A stretch of 64,000 bases of DNA from Rhodospirillaceae bacterium bin65 (GCA_002238725.1 MPMX01000012.1:27416-91415); one strand, 5' to 3'. Numbered from the stretch's first letter, positions 8,899-18,169 are shown. The notes: a model not told the origin generated them from the letters alone. Translations and numbers: made by a program.

Positions 8899-10275
8899 AT
8901 GCGGGTAATTGTGTGCGGGGCAGGGCAGGTCGGTCTCAACATCGCCCGTCATCTCGCGACCGAGAACAACGAGGTCACCGTCATCGACCGTTCCGAGGCG
9001 CTGATCCGCCGGATCGGCGACGCCCTGGACGTGCGCGCCATCGTCGGCCATGCGCCGCATCCCGACGTGCTGGAGCGCGCCGGTGCGGCCGACTGCGACA
9101 TGATCATCGCGGTCACCCAGACCGATGAAGTCAACATGGTGGCCTGCCAGGTCGCCCATTCGCTGTTCGACGTGCCGACCAAGATCGCGCGCGTTCGGGC
9201 GCAATCCTATCTCCAGCCGATCTGGGCCGGCCTGTTCAGCGCCGATCACATGCCGATCGACGTGCGCATATCGCCGGAAGTCGAGGTTGCGCGCGCGGTC
9301 CGGCGGCGGATGCACGTTCCCGGCGCCTTCGACGTGATCCCGCTGGGCCTGGGCCGGGTGCAGGCGATCGGCACCCGGCTGGGCGAGGACTGCCCCGTGC
9401 TGGATACGCCGATCCGCCAGCTCACCTCGCTGTTTCCCGATCTGGCCACGGTGATCGTCGCGATACTGCGCGGCGGCCGGACGATCGTGCCGACGCCGGA
9501 CGACCAGCTGCTGGCCGGCGACGAAATCTACTTCGTCGCCGACCGTGAGCATGTCGCCCGCGCCATGGCGGCGTTCGGCCACGAAGAGCCCGAAGCGCAC
9601 CGGGTCATCATCGTCGGCGGCGGCAATATCGGGCTGTTCCTTGCCCAAGAGATCGAGGAGCAGGACGAGGATGTCACCGTCAAGCTGATCGAACTGGACG
9701 AGGAACGGGCCAAGGTCGTGGCCGCCTCGCTGGCCCATACCGTCGTCGTGCACGGCGATGTCCTGGACAACGAAATCCTGGAGGAGCTCAATCTCCAGCA
9801 TACCGACATGCTCATCACCGTGACCGACAACGACGAGGTCAACGTGCTGGCGGCGCTGCTCGCCAAACGGCTGGGATGCGCGCGGACGGTGGCGCTGGTC
9901 AATACCGTGCACTACCAGCCGCTGGTCACCTCGCTCGGTGTCGACGTTGCGGTCTCGCCCCGGGGCATCACGGTCTCGACGATCCTGCAGCATTTGCGCC
10001 GCGGCCGGATTCGCGCCGTCCATTCGTTGCGCGAAGGGGTAGGGGAGATCATCGAGGCCGAGGCGATGGATACCTCGCGGATCGTCGGCAAGCCGCTCAG
10101 CGGCGTGAAACTGGACAAGGGCATCATGGCCGGCGCGATCCTACGGGGCGACGCCGTGATCATGCCGCGCGGCGATACCGTGATTCAGGCCGGCGACCGG
10201 GTTATCCTCTACGCCTTGCCGAACGTCGTGCGGAAGGTGGAGAAACTGTTCTCCGTCAGTCTCGAATTCTTCTAG
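8899..10275 (+). CDS. trkA: Trk system potassium uptake regulatory protein TrkA
   Basis: A 458-residue peripheral membrane protein that gates the Trk potassium transporter. It is a tandem of two RCK units: Rossmann folds start at residue 1 (MRVIVCGAGQVGLNIARHL) and near 234 (HRVIIVGGGNIGLFLAQEIE), each followed by a TrkA_C domain (around 150-220 and 370-450). NAD(H) binds the GxGxxG loops. The position after ntrX is conserved in alphaproteobacteria. The membrane partner TrkH is not in the window. Confidence 0.95.
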   Translation: MRVIVCGAGQVGLNIARHLATENNEVTVIDRSEALIRRIGDALDVRAIVGHAPHPDVLERAGAADCDMIIAVTQTDEVNMVACQVAHSLFDVPTKIARVRAQSYLQPIWAGLFSADHMPIDVRISPEVEVARAVRRRMHVPGAFDVIPLGLGRVQAIGTRLGEDCPVLDTPIRQLTSLFPDLATVIVAILRGGRTIVPTPDDQLLAGDEIYFVADREHVARAMAAFGHEEPEAHRVIIVGGGNIGLFLAQEIEEQDEDVTVKLIELDEERAKVVAASLAHTVVVHGDVLDNEILEELNLQHTDMLITVTDNDEVNVLAALLAKRLGCARTVALVNTVHYQPLVTSLGVDVAVSPRGITVSTILQHLRRGRIRAVHSLREGVGEIIEAEAMDTSRIVGKPLSGVKLDKGIMAGAILRGDAVIMPRGDTVIQAGDRVILYALPNVVRKVEKLFSVSLEFF

Positions 10276-10339
10276 CCCCGTCCGGCGCCCCGCTAACAAG
10301 ACCCGCCTGTCAGCGCCGCTGCCTTTCGCGAGAGCCGCC

Positions 10340-11218
10340 ATGTCCCGAATCGCCTATGTCAACGGCCGCTACGCGCCGCACCGCGACGCAGCGGTCCATA
10401 TCGAGGATCGGGGATACCAGTTCGCCGACGCGGTCTATGAGGTAATCGCGATCCAGAATGGCCGGTTCGTCGACGAGGAGCCCCATCTCGACCGGCTTGA
10501 CCGGTCGCTGCGCGAATTGCGCATGGCCGCGCCGGTCGCCCGGCCGGCTTTGAAACATATCCTGCGCGAAACCGTCCGGCGCAACCGGGTGCGCGACGGC
10601 ATCGTCTATATGCAGATCTCGCGCGGCGTCGCGCGGCGCGACCATGCCTTTCCGGCGCACCGCGAAAGTTCCCTCGTCGTGACGGCGCGGTCGACCACGC
10701 CCAAGTCAGCGGCCAGGGCCGGCGGCGTTGCGGTGGTGACGACAGAAGATATCCGGTGGAAACGCTGCGATCTCAAGACAGTAGGGCTGCTGCCTAACGT
10801 GCTGGCCAAACAGATGGCGGCGGAGGCGGGAGCCTACGAGGCCTGGATGATCGGGGCGGACGGCGCGATCACCGAGTGCACATCGGCGAACGCCTGGATC
10901 GTCACGGACACGCGCGAGGCGGTGACCCGGCCGCCGACCCACGCGATCCTCAACGGCATCACCCGCCGAACCGTTCGCGCCATTGCCGAGGAAGCCGGCT
11001 ACAGTGTTGTTGAGCGATCATTTACCCTGGACGAGGCGCTCGCCGCCGCCGAGGCCTTCCTGACCAGCACGACGTCCCACGTCATGCCAGTCGTGAGGAT
11101 TGACGGCGCGCCGATCGGCGACGGCCGACCCGGACCGCTGACCTGCGCCCTGCAAGCGCAGTACGAGGCCTATGCGGGTGCGGCCGAGGCGGGCACGACC
11201 GCTGCAGGCGGGGCATGA
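10340..11218 (+). CDS. dat: D-amino-acid aminotransferase (branched-chain aminotransferase fold class IV)
   Basis: A 292-residue PLP enzyme that exchanges D-alanine and D-glutamate with 2-oxo acids, supplying D-amino acids for peptidoglycan. The start reads AYVNGRYAPHRDAAVHIEDR, the fold IV entry. Schiff-base Lys146 is in RCDLKTVGLLPNVLAKQ; ECTSANAWIV is the phosphate-binding part and GITRRTVRAIAEE the next conserved motif. It matches the dat gene usually found between trkA and hfq. It overlaps the next gene by four bases (ATGA). Branched-chain aminotransferase activity cannot be ruled out from sequence alone. Confidence 0.9.
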   Translation: MSRIAYVNGRYAPHRDAAVHIEDRGYQFADAVYEVIAIQNGRFVDEEPHLDRLDRSLRELRMAAPVARPALKHILRETVRRNRVRDGIVYMQISRGVARRDHAFPAHRESSLVVTARSTTPKSAARAGGVAVVTTEDIRWKRCDLKTVGLLPNVLAKQMAAEAGAYEAWMIGADGAITECTSANAWIVTDTREAVTRPPTHAILNGITRRTVRAIAEEAGYSVVERSFTLDEALAAAEAFLTSTTSHVMPVVRIDGAPIGDGRPGPLTCALQAQYEAYAGAAEAGTTAAGGA

Positions 11219-11883
11219 CGGCGCTGCCGGCGCCGGCCGCCATCCTGTTCGACTGGGACAACACGCTGGTCGATAACTGGCCCTCGATCGCCCGGGCGCT
11301 GAATGCAGCGAGACGCGCCTTCGGCCATCCGGAATTGAGCGAAGCGGCGGTGCGCGGCTGGGTCCGGCAATCGATGCGCAACAGCTTCCCCGCCATGTTC
11401 GGCGAGGCCTGGACCGAGGCGCGTGAGATCTTCTACGACACATTCCGCGCAAACCATCTGGAGACGCTGAAACCGCTGCCGGGCGCTGCTGAACTGCTGG
11501 AGACTCTGAACGGGCGCGGCCTCTATGTCGGCGTCGTCAGCAACAAGAACGGCGACTATCTGCGCAAGGAAATCCGCCATCTGGCCTGGACCGCCCGTTT
11601 CGGGCGCGCCGTCGGCGCCGGCGATGCGGTCGAGGACAAGCCGGCCGTCGCCCCGGTCGACCTGGCGCTGGACGGATCGGGCATCGGCCGGTCCGGCGCG
11701 GTCTGGTTCGTCGGCGATGCGGCGGTCGACATGGAATGCGCCATCCGCGCCGGCTGTACGCCGATCCTGCGGGCGACCGCCGACGAGCCGGAAACGGCGT
11801 TCAGCGACTGGCCGCCGGCGGCGGTGGCAGATTCTTCGGAGGGCATTATGAGGCTTGTCGATAAAGCGCGGTGGCCCATATGA
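11215..11883 (+). CDS. HAD-family hydrolase (phosphoglycolate-phosphatase-like)
   Basis: A 222-residue haloacid-dehalogenase-type phosphatase. Motif I is ILFDWDNTLVDNW with the two catalytic aspartates; motif II is GVVSNKNGDY; motif III is the Lys in AVEDKPAVAPV; motif IV is WFVGDAAVDMECA. The insertion between motifs I and II is a helical cap (C1), as in Gph/PGP phosphatases. The ATG overlaps the dat stop. The substrate is not determined; the conserved link to dat and hfq does not reveal it. Confidence 0.85.
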   Translation: MTALPAPAAILFDWDNTLVDNWPSIARALNAARRAFGHPELSEAAVRGWVRQSMRNSFPAMFGEAWTEAREIFYDTFRANHLETLKPLPGAAELLETLNGRGLYVGVVSNKNGDYLRKEIRHLAWTARFGRAVGAGDAVEDKPAVAPVDLALDGSGIGRSGAVWFVGDAAVDMECAIRAGCTPILRATADEPETAFSDWPPAAVADSSEGIMRLVDKARWPI

Positions 11884-11985
11884 CGGGGTGAGCGGCGAAT
11901 CCTGCCGCCGGCGCAGCCGGGATGCTCCGCACCGGAAAGGCTCGGCACCGGGAATGACTGCATAAGAATAATGAAGGATTCGAGC

Positions 11986-12243
11986 ATGTCCTCGGAAAAG
12001 CAACAAAACCTGCAGGACGTGTTCCTGAACAATATCCGGAAGAACAAGACGCCGGTGACCGTGTTTCTTGTGAACGGTGTCAAGTTGCAGGGGATTGTCA
12101 CCTGGTTCGACAATTTCTGCGTTCTGCTGCGCCGGGACCAGCATTCGCAGCTGGTCTACAAACACGCGATCTCGACGGTCATGCCGGCGCAGCCGGTCCA
12201 ACTGTTCGAGCCGGACGCAGCGGGCGCCGACAGCAGCGCCTGA
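11986..12243 (+). CDS. hfq: RNA chaperone Hfq
   Basis: An 85-residue Sm-like protein that forms hexamers and helps small RNAs pair with mRNAs. [20 protein letters not shown] and [19 protein letters not shown] form the Sm1 part; [10 protein letters not shown] is the Sm2 motif. I chose the ATG at 11986 because AAGGA lies eight bases in front of it and because alphaproteobacterial Hfq starts just before EKQQN; the ATG at 11971 would add five residues. A candidate small RNA at 53.78 kb could be a client. Confidence 0.96.
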   Translation: MSSEKQQNLQDVFLNNIRKNKTPVTVFLVNGVKLQGIVTWFDNFCVLLRRDQHSQLVYKHAISTVMPAQPVQLFEPDAAGADSSA

Positions 12244-12294
12244 TCCCGGGCAACCGCCATCGCTATCGAAAGACAGTCGAACGGGGCAGGGGCC

Positions 12295-13593
12295 CTGGTC
12301 GTTCACCCTTGGCTGCGGAGCGACGCCGGCGCTTCTGCGCGTAGCGAAGACCGGCTCGGGGAAGCCATCGGCCTGGCCCGCGCCATCGGCCTCGATGTCC
12401 GAAGCGCTCATCCAACACCGTGCGGGCGCGTCGTGCCGGCGAGCTGGATCGGCAAGGGAGCGGTCGAAACGATCGGCTGCGAGGTCGCGGCGACGGGCGC
12501 GGAACTGGTCGTCATGGACTGCGCGCTCAGCCCGGGCCAGCAGCGCAATCTGGAACGGCGCTGGCACTGCAAGGTCATCGACCGGACTGCTTTGATCCTG
12601 GAAATCTTCGGCGCACGCGCCCGCACCCGGGAAGGCCGGCTCCAGGTCGAACTCGCCCACCTGACGTGGCAGCGCAGCCGGCTGGTACGCAGCTGGACCC
12701 ACCTGGAGCGGCAGCGCGGCGGCTTCGGGTTTGTCGGCGGCCCCGGCGAATCCCAGATCGAGCTGGACCGGCGCCTGATCGACGACCGGATTGCCCGGCT
12801 GAAACGGGAACTCGAAACGGTACGCAAGCGCCGCGCCCTGCAGCGCAAGGCGCGGGAGAAATATCCATTTCCGGTCGCAGCGCTGGTCGGATACACCAAC
12901 GCTGGAAAATCCACGCTGTTCAACCGGCTGACCGCGGCCGGAGTCGCGGCGGAAGACATGTTGTTCGCGACCCTCGATCCGACGATGCGCAAGGTCGAAC
13001 TCCCGCGCGGGCGCAAGATCATCCTGTCGGACACGGTCGGCTTCATATCGGACCTGCCGACCGAACTCGTCGCCGCCTTCCGGGCGACGCTGGAGGAAGT
13101 CGCGCTCGCGGATGTCATCCTGCATGTCCGGGATATCGCAAGGCCGGACTCGGCGGCGCAGGCCGAGAGCGTACGCGGGATCCTGCGCGACCTGGTATCG
13201 GCGGACAAGCTCGACTCGGCGACCATCGAGGTCTGGAACAAGATCGACTGCGTGGACCGCGCCGGCCGCGAGCTTCTGGGCAACCGTGCGGACCGGTCCA
13301 ACGAGCGTATTCAGCTCGTCTCCGCGCTGACCGGCGACGGCGTCGCCGGGCTGTGCGCCGGGGTCGAGGCGCTGCTCGGCGCTGCACGCCGGCGCATGGC
13401 GATCCGGGTGCCGCACGAAAAGGGCGCGGCGCTGACCTGGCTGTACGACCGCGGGGCGGTCGTCGAACGCACCGACGACGAAGAGGGCAGTCTGCTGATC
13501 GTCGACGTCGAGCAGTCGGACTGCCGGACCCTGGACCGCCGCTACGGGTTGTACACAGCGCCCCGGGCGGACGAATCAGCCGGCGGACCGTGA
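12295..13593 (+). CDS. hflX: GTPase HflX (non-standard start codon)
   Basis: A ribosome-associated GTPase of about 430 residues that splits stalled 70S ribosomes. G1 is GYTNAGKSTLFNRL, G3 DTVGFISDLP, G4 NKID; the glycine-rich linker is GGFGFVGGPGESQIELDRRL. The first standard start is a GTG at 12433, but conserved N-terminal sequence lies in frame before it: LVVHPWL at 12295 and LGEAIGLARAIGLDV at 12355-12399. Between the hfq stop (12241-12243, same frame) and 12433 there is no ATG, GTG or TTG. I place the start at the CTG at 12295 provisionally; an ATC at 12259 is another option. A sequencing error near the start would also explain it. Confidence 0.88.
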   Translation: MVVHPWLRSDAGASARSEDRLGEAIGLARAIGLDVRSAHPTPCGRVVPASWIGKGAVETIGCEVAATGAELVVMDCALSPGQQRNLERRWHCKVIDRTALILEIFGARARTREGRLQVELAHLTWQRSRLVRSWTHLERQRGGFGFVGGPGESQIELDRRLIDDRIARLKRELETVRKRRALQRKAREKYPFPVAALVGYTNAGKSTLFNRLTAAGVAAEDMLFATLDPTMRKVELPRGRKIILSDTVGFISDLPTELVAAFRATLEEVALADVILHVRDIARPDSAAQAESVRGILRDLVSADKLDSATIEVWNKIDCVDRAGRELLGNRADRSNERIQLVSALTGDGVAGLCAGVEALLGAARRRMAIRVPHEKGAALTWLYDRGAVVERTDDEEGSLLIVDVEQSDCRTLDRRYGLYTAPRADESAGGP

Positions 13594-13603
13594 TTCCGCC
13601 ACC

Positions 13604-13647
13604 CTGTATACTGCGTGTACAATCGTGCATATGCATGCAGCATACAG
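13604..13647. promoter_or_regulatory. Imperfect inverted repeat before the inositol-phosphatase-like gene
   Basis: Left arm CTGTATACTGC (13604-13614) and right arm GCAGCATACAG (13637-13647) match at 10 of 11 positions across 22 bases. The spacer itself holds the palindrome TGCATATGCA. It lies between hflX and the next gene and is clearly richer in A+T than its surroundings. Possible operator; no regulator is assigned. Confidence 0.35.
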
Positions 13648-13675
13648 AATCCCGTTGGCACGTCGGCCCGGGCCT

Positions 13676-14533
13676 ATGAACCGGGACGCCGAGGGCCGCC
13701 GGCATCCCGACCTGCCGGATTTCGAGACCGTCGACCGCATCCTGCGCGAGGCCGCGCGAACCATCGTGCTGCCGCACTTCCAAAACCTCGCCGGCGACGA
13801 TGTCAGGACCAAATCGAGCCCCAACGACTTCGTTACGGTGGCAGACGAACGCTGCGAGGTCTTTCTGCGCGACGCACTGACCCGCGCCTTGCCCGGCTCG
13901 GCAACGATCGGCGAAGAGGCGGCGGCGGACGACCCGGCGGTGCTGGAGCGCCTCGGCCGGCCGGGCGACGTCTGGATCATCGATCCTATCGACGGCACCT
14001 ACAACTACGCCCACGACAATCCGCGCTTTGCCACGATCGTCGCGCTGGTGCGCGACGGCGTCGTGGTGCGCGGGTACATTCATTTGCCGGTCCGGGGAGA
14101 AACCTATGCCGCGGCGCTGGGGCAGGGGGCTCACGACGGTACCGGCGCGCTCGCATTGCCGGAGCCGGCGGCGTTCGGCGCCATGACCGGCGCGCTCTAT
14201 GTCGGCAAATCGAGGGCGCCGGCGCTGTTCGGGCGGATCAAGGCGCTGCGGGACGGCGGCCGGCTCGGGCAGCGCCGGTTCGCCCGCTGCGCCGCCTGGG
14301 AGTATATCGCGATGCTGACGGGGCGGGCGCACTACGCCGTCTTCACCCGCCTGCTGCCCTGGGACCACGCGGCCGGCATCCTGATGATCGCCGAGGCGGG
14401 CGGCTGTTACGGATTTATCGACGACGCACCGCAATCGGGCCCGTGGCGGCCGGTCGACCGCGACGTCCCGTTCCTGTTGGCCCCTGACGCGGCGAGTTGG
14501 CGCCTGATCCGGGACACGCTGACCGAAGAGTGA
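13676..14533 (+). CDS. Inositol monophosphatase / histidinol-phosphatase family protein
   Basis: A 285-residue metal-dependent sugar-phosphatase-fold protein. The metal motif GEEAA (after PGSATI), the signature WIIDPIDGTYNYAHDNPRFA and the C-terminal motif WDHAAGILMIAEAGG are all present, so the Li-sensitive phosphatase active site looks complete. Substrates in this family include inositol phosphate, histidinol phosphate and PAP; nothing here selects one. The frame is open to an ATG at 13625, but that would run through the inverted repeat at 13604-13647; the ATG at 13676 is preferred. Confidence 0.87.
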   Translation: MNRDAEGRRHPDLPDFETVDRILREAARTIVLPHFQNLAGDDVRTKSSPNDFVTVADERCEVFLRDALTRALPGSATIGEEAAADDPAVLERLGRPGDVWIIDPIDGTYNYAHDNPRFATIVALVRDGVVVRGYIHLPVRGETYAAALGQGAHDGTGALALPEPAAFGAMTGALYVGKSRAPALFGRIKALRDGGRLGQRRFARCAAWEYIAMLTGRAHYAVFTRLLPWDHAAGILMIAEAGGCYGFIDDAPQSGPWRPVDRDVPFLLAPDAASWRLIRDTLTEE

Positions 14534-14639
14534 CCCCGGAAGGTCAGGAAATGGCCGGTGCTACCCCCTGCTACGCCCGGATAACGGCCTGCGCAAAGCC
14601 GGCAGCGAGGCAAAGAACCGCCGCAACGCCCCGAAAAAC

Positions 14640-15482
14640 CTAGTCTTCGGCCTCCGCGGCCTTCGCTTCGCTCCAGTAGCGCTCCAGGTCATCCATCGGC
14701 AGCCCGGCAACGGTGCGGCCGTCATGCCGGATACTGTCTTCCACGCTGCGGAAGCGGCGTTCGACCTTGCGGTTGGCCCGGCGCAGGGCTTCTTCCGGGT
14801 CGATGCCGAGCCGGCGGCCGACCTGGGCAACGGTGAACAGCAGGTCGCCCAGCTCCTCGGCGGCGCGGGACTCGTCCCCGTGCCGGATTTCCTCGCGCAA
14901 TTCGCCGAGTTCTTCGGTCACCTTTTCGGTAATCGACAGCGCATCCGGCCAATCGAAGCCGACGCGGGCCATCCGCCGGCCCAGCTTGTGGGCGCGCAGC
15001 AGCGCGGGCAGGGCGGCGGGCACATCGTCCAGCACGCTGGCGGAATCGCCGCCCTGTTGCGATTTCTCAACCCGTTCCCGCGCCTTGTGCTCTTCCCACG
15101 CGGCAGACTGGGCCTCGACCGACGCGACCCGTTCCTCGCCGAAGACGTGCGGATGCCGCCGTTCCATCTTGTCGGCGATGGAGCGGGCGACGTCGGCGAA
15201 GTCGAACGCGCCGGCTTCTTCGGCCATCCGGGCGTGGAACACGGCCTGGAACAGGAGGTCGCCCAGTTCGTCCTGCAGGTCGGCCATATCGTTGCGGCCG
15301 ATGGCGTCGGCGACTTCGTAGGCTTCCTCGATCGTATAAGGCGCGATGGTGGCGAAATCCTGCTCCAGATCCCAGGGGCAGCCGCCGTCCGGGTTGCGCA
15401 ACGCCGCCATGATGTTGAGCAGGCGCCGGATCTGGGCGGCGGCTTTTGCATTGTCGGCGGCCGGAGAAGGGGAATACGTCAT
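14640..15482 (-). CDS. mazG: Nucleoside triphosphate pyrophosphohydrolase MazG
   Basis: A 280-residue hydrolase that turns (d)NTPs into NMP and pyrophosphate, removing aberrant nucleotides and modulating the stringent response. Two MazG folds are visible: residues about 20-130 with EEAYEVADAI and DELGDLLFQAVFHARMAEE, and about 165-260 with EELGELREEI and EELGDLLFTVAQ, each giving the EExxE and ExxD metal ligands. It follows tatD on the minus strand but has a strong promoter of its own at 15518-15546. SD-like AGG precedes the ATG. Confidence 0.94.
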   Translation of the reverse strand: MTYSPSPAADNAKAAAQIRRLLNIMAALRNPDGGCPWDLEQDFATIAPYTIEEAYEVADAIGRNDMADLQDELGDLLFQAVFHARMAEEAGAFDFADVARSIADKMERRHPHVFGEERVASVEAQSAAWEEHKARERVEKSQQGGDSASVLDDVPAALPALLRAHKLGRRMARVGFDWPDALSITEKVTEELGELREEIRHGDESRAAEELGDLLFTVAQVGRRLGIDPEEALRRANRKVERRFRSVEDSIRHDGRTVAGLPMDDLERYWSEAKAAEAED

Positions 15483-15517
15483 CCTGTCACGCCTCGCGCC
15501 CTGTAACGGTGATTCGC

Positions 15518-15546
15518 ATAATATATATTATGGAAAATATTATCAA
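15518..15546 (-). promoter_or_regulatory. Sigma-70 type promoter for mazG
   Basis: On the minus strand TTGATA (15546-15541), a 17-base spacer and TATTAT (15523-15518) form a near-consensus housekeeping promoter in a short AT-rich island. The -35 box overlaps the tatD stop region. Predicted transcription start is about 30 bases before the mazG ATG. Confidence 0.65.
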
Positions 15547-16340
15547 GATACGGCCACTGTAGCCGGACGGTCTATCTTGTTGAAAAGTCGATAGAAATTT
15601 TCAGTTGTGGTTCGCTCCAGCCGTTCCATCGGCACATCGCGGACCGTTGCCAGGCACTGCGCCGTATGCACGACGAAAGACGGCTCGTTGGTCTTGCCGC
15701 GATGCGGGACCGGCGCCAGGAACGGCGCGTCGGTCTCGACCAGGAGCCGGTCCTCCGGGAGGTCGCGGGCGATGTCCCGCAGTTCGCCGGCCTTCTTGAA
15801 GGTGACGATGCCGGAGAATGACACATACATGCCGAGCTCGATCGCCCGCTCGGCAAGGGCGCGCGAGCCGGTGAAACAATGGATCACGCCAGGGAACGCG
15901 CCCTTCGCCTGCTCCGCCGTCAGAATTTCCATGGTCTCGGCGTCGGCGTCGCGCGTGTGGACGATCAGCGGCAGCCCGGTTTCGCGCGCCGCTGCGATAT
16001 GGGCCAGGAAACTGGCGCGCTGGGTTTCCGGACGACTGTTCGTGTAAAAATAGTCCAGCCCGGTCTCGCCGATGCCGACGACCTTGCTGTTTCCTGTCTT
16101 TCCAATCAGTTGCGCGGCGTTTTCGATGCCCTCTTCATCGGCATTGTGCGGATGGACGCCGACCGAGCAGTAGACGCGCTCGTGCCCGACTGCGATCGCC
16201 AGAATCTCGCCGAAGCGGCTCATCCGGGTGCAGATCGTCACGACGGTCTCGATCCCGGCCTGCCGGGCGCGGTCCAGCACCGCGCTCCGGTCCTCGGCCA
16301 GAACGTCGAAATCGAGATGGCAGTGGCTGTCGACCAGCAT
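15543..16340 (-). CDS. tatD: TatD-family metal-dependent DNase/hydrolase
   Basis: A 265-residue TIM-barrel hydrolase. The metal ligands are DSHCHLDF at the start, the Glu in GIGETGLDYFY, PLIVHTRDA, VIHCFTGS and ETDAPFLAPV. TatD-type (YcfH/YabD) proteins act as 3'-5' exonucleases or deacylases. It starts 23 bp after metG on the same strand; the holB-metG-tatD order is conserved in alphaproteobacteria. The open frame reaches upstream to 16619 but family similarity starts at the ATG at 16340. Confidence 0.93.
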   Translation of the reverse strand: MLVDSHCHLDFDVLAEDRSAVLDRARQAGIETVVTICTRMSRFGEILAIAVGHERVYCSVGVHPHNADEEGIENAAQLIGKTGNSKVVGIGETGLDYFYTNSRPETQRASFLAHIAAARETGLPLIVHTRDADAETMEILTAEQAKGAFPGVIHCFTGSRALAERAIELGMYVSFSGIVTFKKAGELRDIARDLPEDRLLVETDAPFLAPVPHRGKTNEPSFVVHTAQCLATVRDVPMERLERTTTENFYRLFNKIDRPATVAVS

Positions 16341-16363
16341 CGTCGGTAATCTTCGGCCGGCGG

Positions 16364-17914
16364 TCAGGCGGCGTCTTCGCCGACGAAGCGCGGGAAGACC
16401 GGCGAGGGCGCCGGCAGCGCCGTACCGGGCGCGATCCGTGCGGGCAAGGCGGCAAAGGTGCGGGCGCCCTCCTCGTCCGGCACCGCCAGTTGTTCGAGCA
16501 ACGCCGCCGCCGCATCCGGCACGACCGGCTGCACGAAAATCGCCAACTGCCGGATCGTGTCGGCCAGAACGTAGAGCACCGTCGCCATGCGCGCGGGATC
16601 GGTCTTGCGCAGTGCCCACGGCGCCTGGGCGTCGACATAGCGGTTGGCGTCGCCGACGACCCGCCAGATCGCTTCCAGCATCCTGTGGATCGCCAGACCG
16701 GCCATTTCGCGCCGGGTTTCCTCCACCAGCGCCACGGCAGCGGCGAACAGGGCCTCGTCGGCTTCGGTGAATTCGCCCGGCTCGGGCACCCGGCCGTCGC
16801 AGTTCCGGGCAATCATGGTCAGGACGCGCTGGCCGAGATTTCCCAGATCGTTCGCGAGATCGCTGTTGATGCGCTGCACGATGGCTTCGGGCGTGACCGA
16901 GCCGTCGTTGCCGTAGGGCACCTCGCGCATCAGGAAATAGCGCATCTGGTCGAGCCCGTAGGTTTCCCGCATCGCCTCCGGCGTGACGACATTGCCGACC
17001 GATTTCGACATTTTCCGCCCTTCGATGGTCAGGAAGCCGTGGCCGAACACCTGGCCCGGCAATGGCACCCCCGCCGACATCAGGAACGCCGGCCAGTAGA
17101 TGGCGTGGAAGCGCATGATATCCTTGCCGACGATGTGGATGTCGGCCGGCCAGTAGCGCCGATAAAATTCCGAATCTTCATGGGGATAGCCGGCGGCGGT
17201 GATGTAGTTGGTCAGCGCGTCGAGCCAGACGTAGACGATATGGTCGTCGTCGCCCGGCACCGGTACGCCCCAGTTGAAACTTGTCCGCGACACCGACAGG
17301 TCTTTCAGCCCCTGGCGCATGAAATTCATCAGCTCGTTGCGCCGGTGAGGCGGTGCGGCAAAACCCGGGTTGGCCTCGTAATGGGCGATCAGCTTGTCCG
17401 TATAGGCCGACAGGCGGAAAAAGTAGCTCGGCTCCTCGATCCACTCGACCTCGGCGCCGCCCGGCGTCAGCCAGCGGTCACCGTCTTTGACCAGTTCGTC
17501 CTCGCCGATATACGCCTCGTCCCGGACCGAGTACCAGCCGGCGTAGCTGCCGAGATAGATGTCGCCGGCATCGACCAGCTTCTGCCAGATCGCCCGGGTC
17601 GATTCGTAATGGCGCGGTTCGGTCGTCCGGATGAAACCGTCGTTCGAGATGTTGAGCGTCCGGGTCATCTCCTTGAACTGGGCCGCGATCATGTCGCAGA
17701 ACGCCTTCGGCTCCATGCCCTGGGCGCGCGCCGAGGATTCGACCTTCTGGCCGTGCTCGTCGGTCCCGGTGAGGAAAAAGACGTCGTGGCCGTCGAGCCG
17801 CTTGTAGCGGGCGATGACGTCGGTCGAGATCGCTTCGTAGGCATGGCCCAGATGGGGCGCGCCGTTGACGTAGGAAATCGCCGTCGTGATGTAGAATTTG
17901 GGCTTGTCGGTCAT
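16364..17914 (-). CDS. metG: Methionyl-tRNA synthetase
   Basis: A 516-residue class I synthetase that charges tRNA-Met. The HIGH-type motif is APHLGHAYEAISTDV, the KMSKS motif is GRKMSKSVGNVV and the tRNA-binding all-helical domain follows to the C-terminus. The zinc knuckle cysteines of the long MetG form are absent (WYSVRDEAYIGEDEL), and so is the C-terminal EMAP-like dimer domain, as is normal for the short form. The ATG at 17914 is chosen because MTDKPKFYITTAISY is the typical N-terminus; the frame is open to 18106. Confidence 0.96.
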   Translation of the reverse strand: MTDKPKFYITTAISYVNGAPHLGHAYEAISTDVIARYKRLDGHDVFFLTGTDEHGQKVESSARAQGMEPKAFCDMIAAQFKEMTRTLNISNDGFIRTTEPRHYESTRAIWQKLVDAGDIYLGSYAGWYSVRDEAYIGEDELVKDGDRWLTPGGAEVEWIEEPSYFFRLSAYTDKLIAHYEANPGFAAPPHRRNELMNFMRQGLKDLSVSRTSFNWGVPVPGDDDHIVYVWLDALTNYITAAGYPHEDSEFYRRYWPADIHIVGKDIMRFHAIYWPAFLMSAGVPLPGQVFGHGFLTIEGRKMSKSVGNVVTPEAMRETYGLDQMRYFLMREVPYGNDGSVTPEAIVQRINSDLANDLGNLGQRVLTMIARNCDGRVPEPGEFTEADEALFAAAVALVEETRREMAGLAIHRMLEAIWRVVGDANRYVDAQAPWALRKTDPARMATVLYVLADTIRQLAIFVQPVVPDAAAALLEQLAVPDEEGARTFAALPARIAPGTALPAPSPVFPRFVGEDAA

Positions 17915-18169
17915 GCCGTCGGAACCGCGGGGCGTCGGGGGTTGAAGGAAAGGCCCGGCGCGCCGGGACGCCGGACATAGGAGGCCCAGACACATAAGCC
18001 ATGCCGGCCGGTGGCGCCACAGCGGCCAATCGACCTTGCGGGTTGCTTCGCAAATGGCGCCGCCGCCGCGCGGCCTGCGCCGGCAGGACTGTCGCCTCAG
18101 TGACATATTCCAAACCGGACTTGCAGAGATTGCCGGAGCAATCGTTGAGGAGTAATTCGCCGCCAGGCG

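Noticed and set aside
7357..10023. An 888-codon open frame on the minus strand
   Set aside because: Antisense to ntrX and trkA, no motif, same G+C effect.
12241..12294. Hfq-HflX read-through fusion as the main product
   Set aside because: Same frame and open after the TGA, but nothing at the stop suggests recoding; kept only as an option in the findings.
11170..13416. A 748-codon minus-strand frame
   Set aside because: Antisense to the HAD gene, hfq and hflX.
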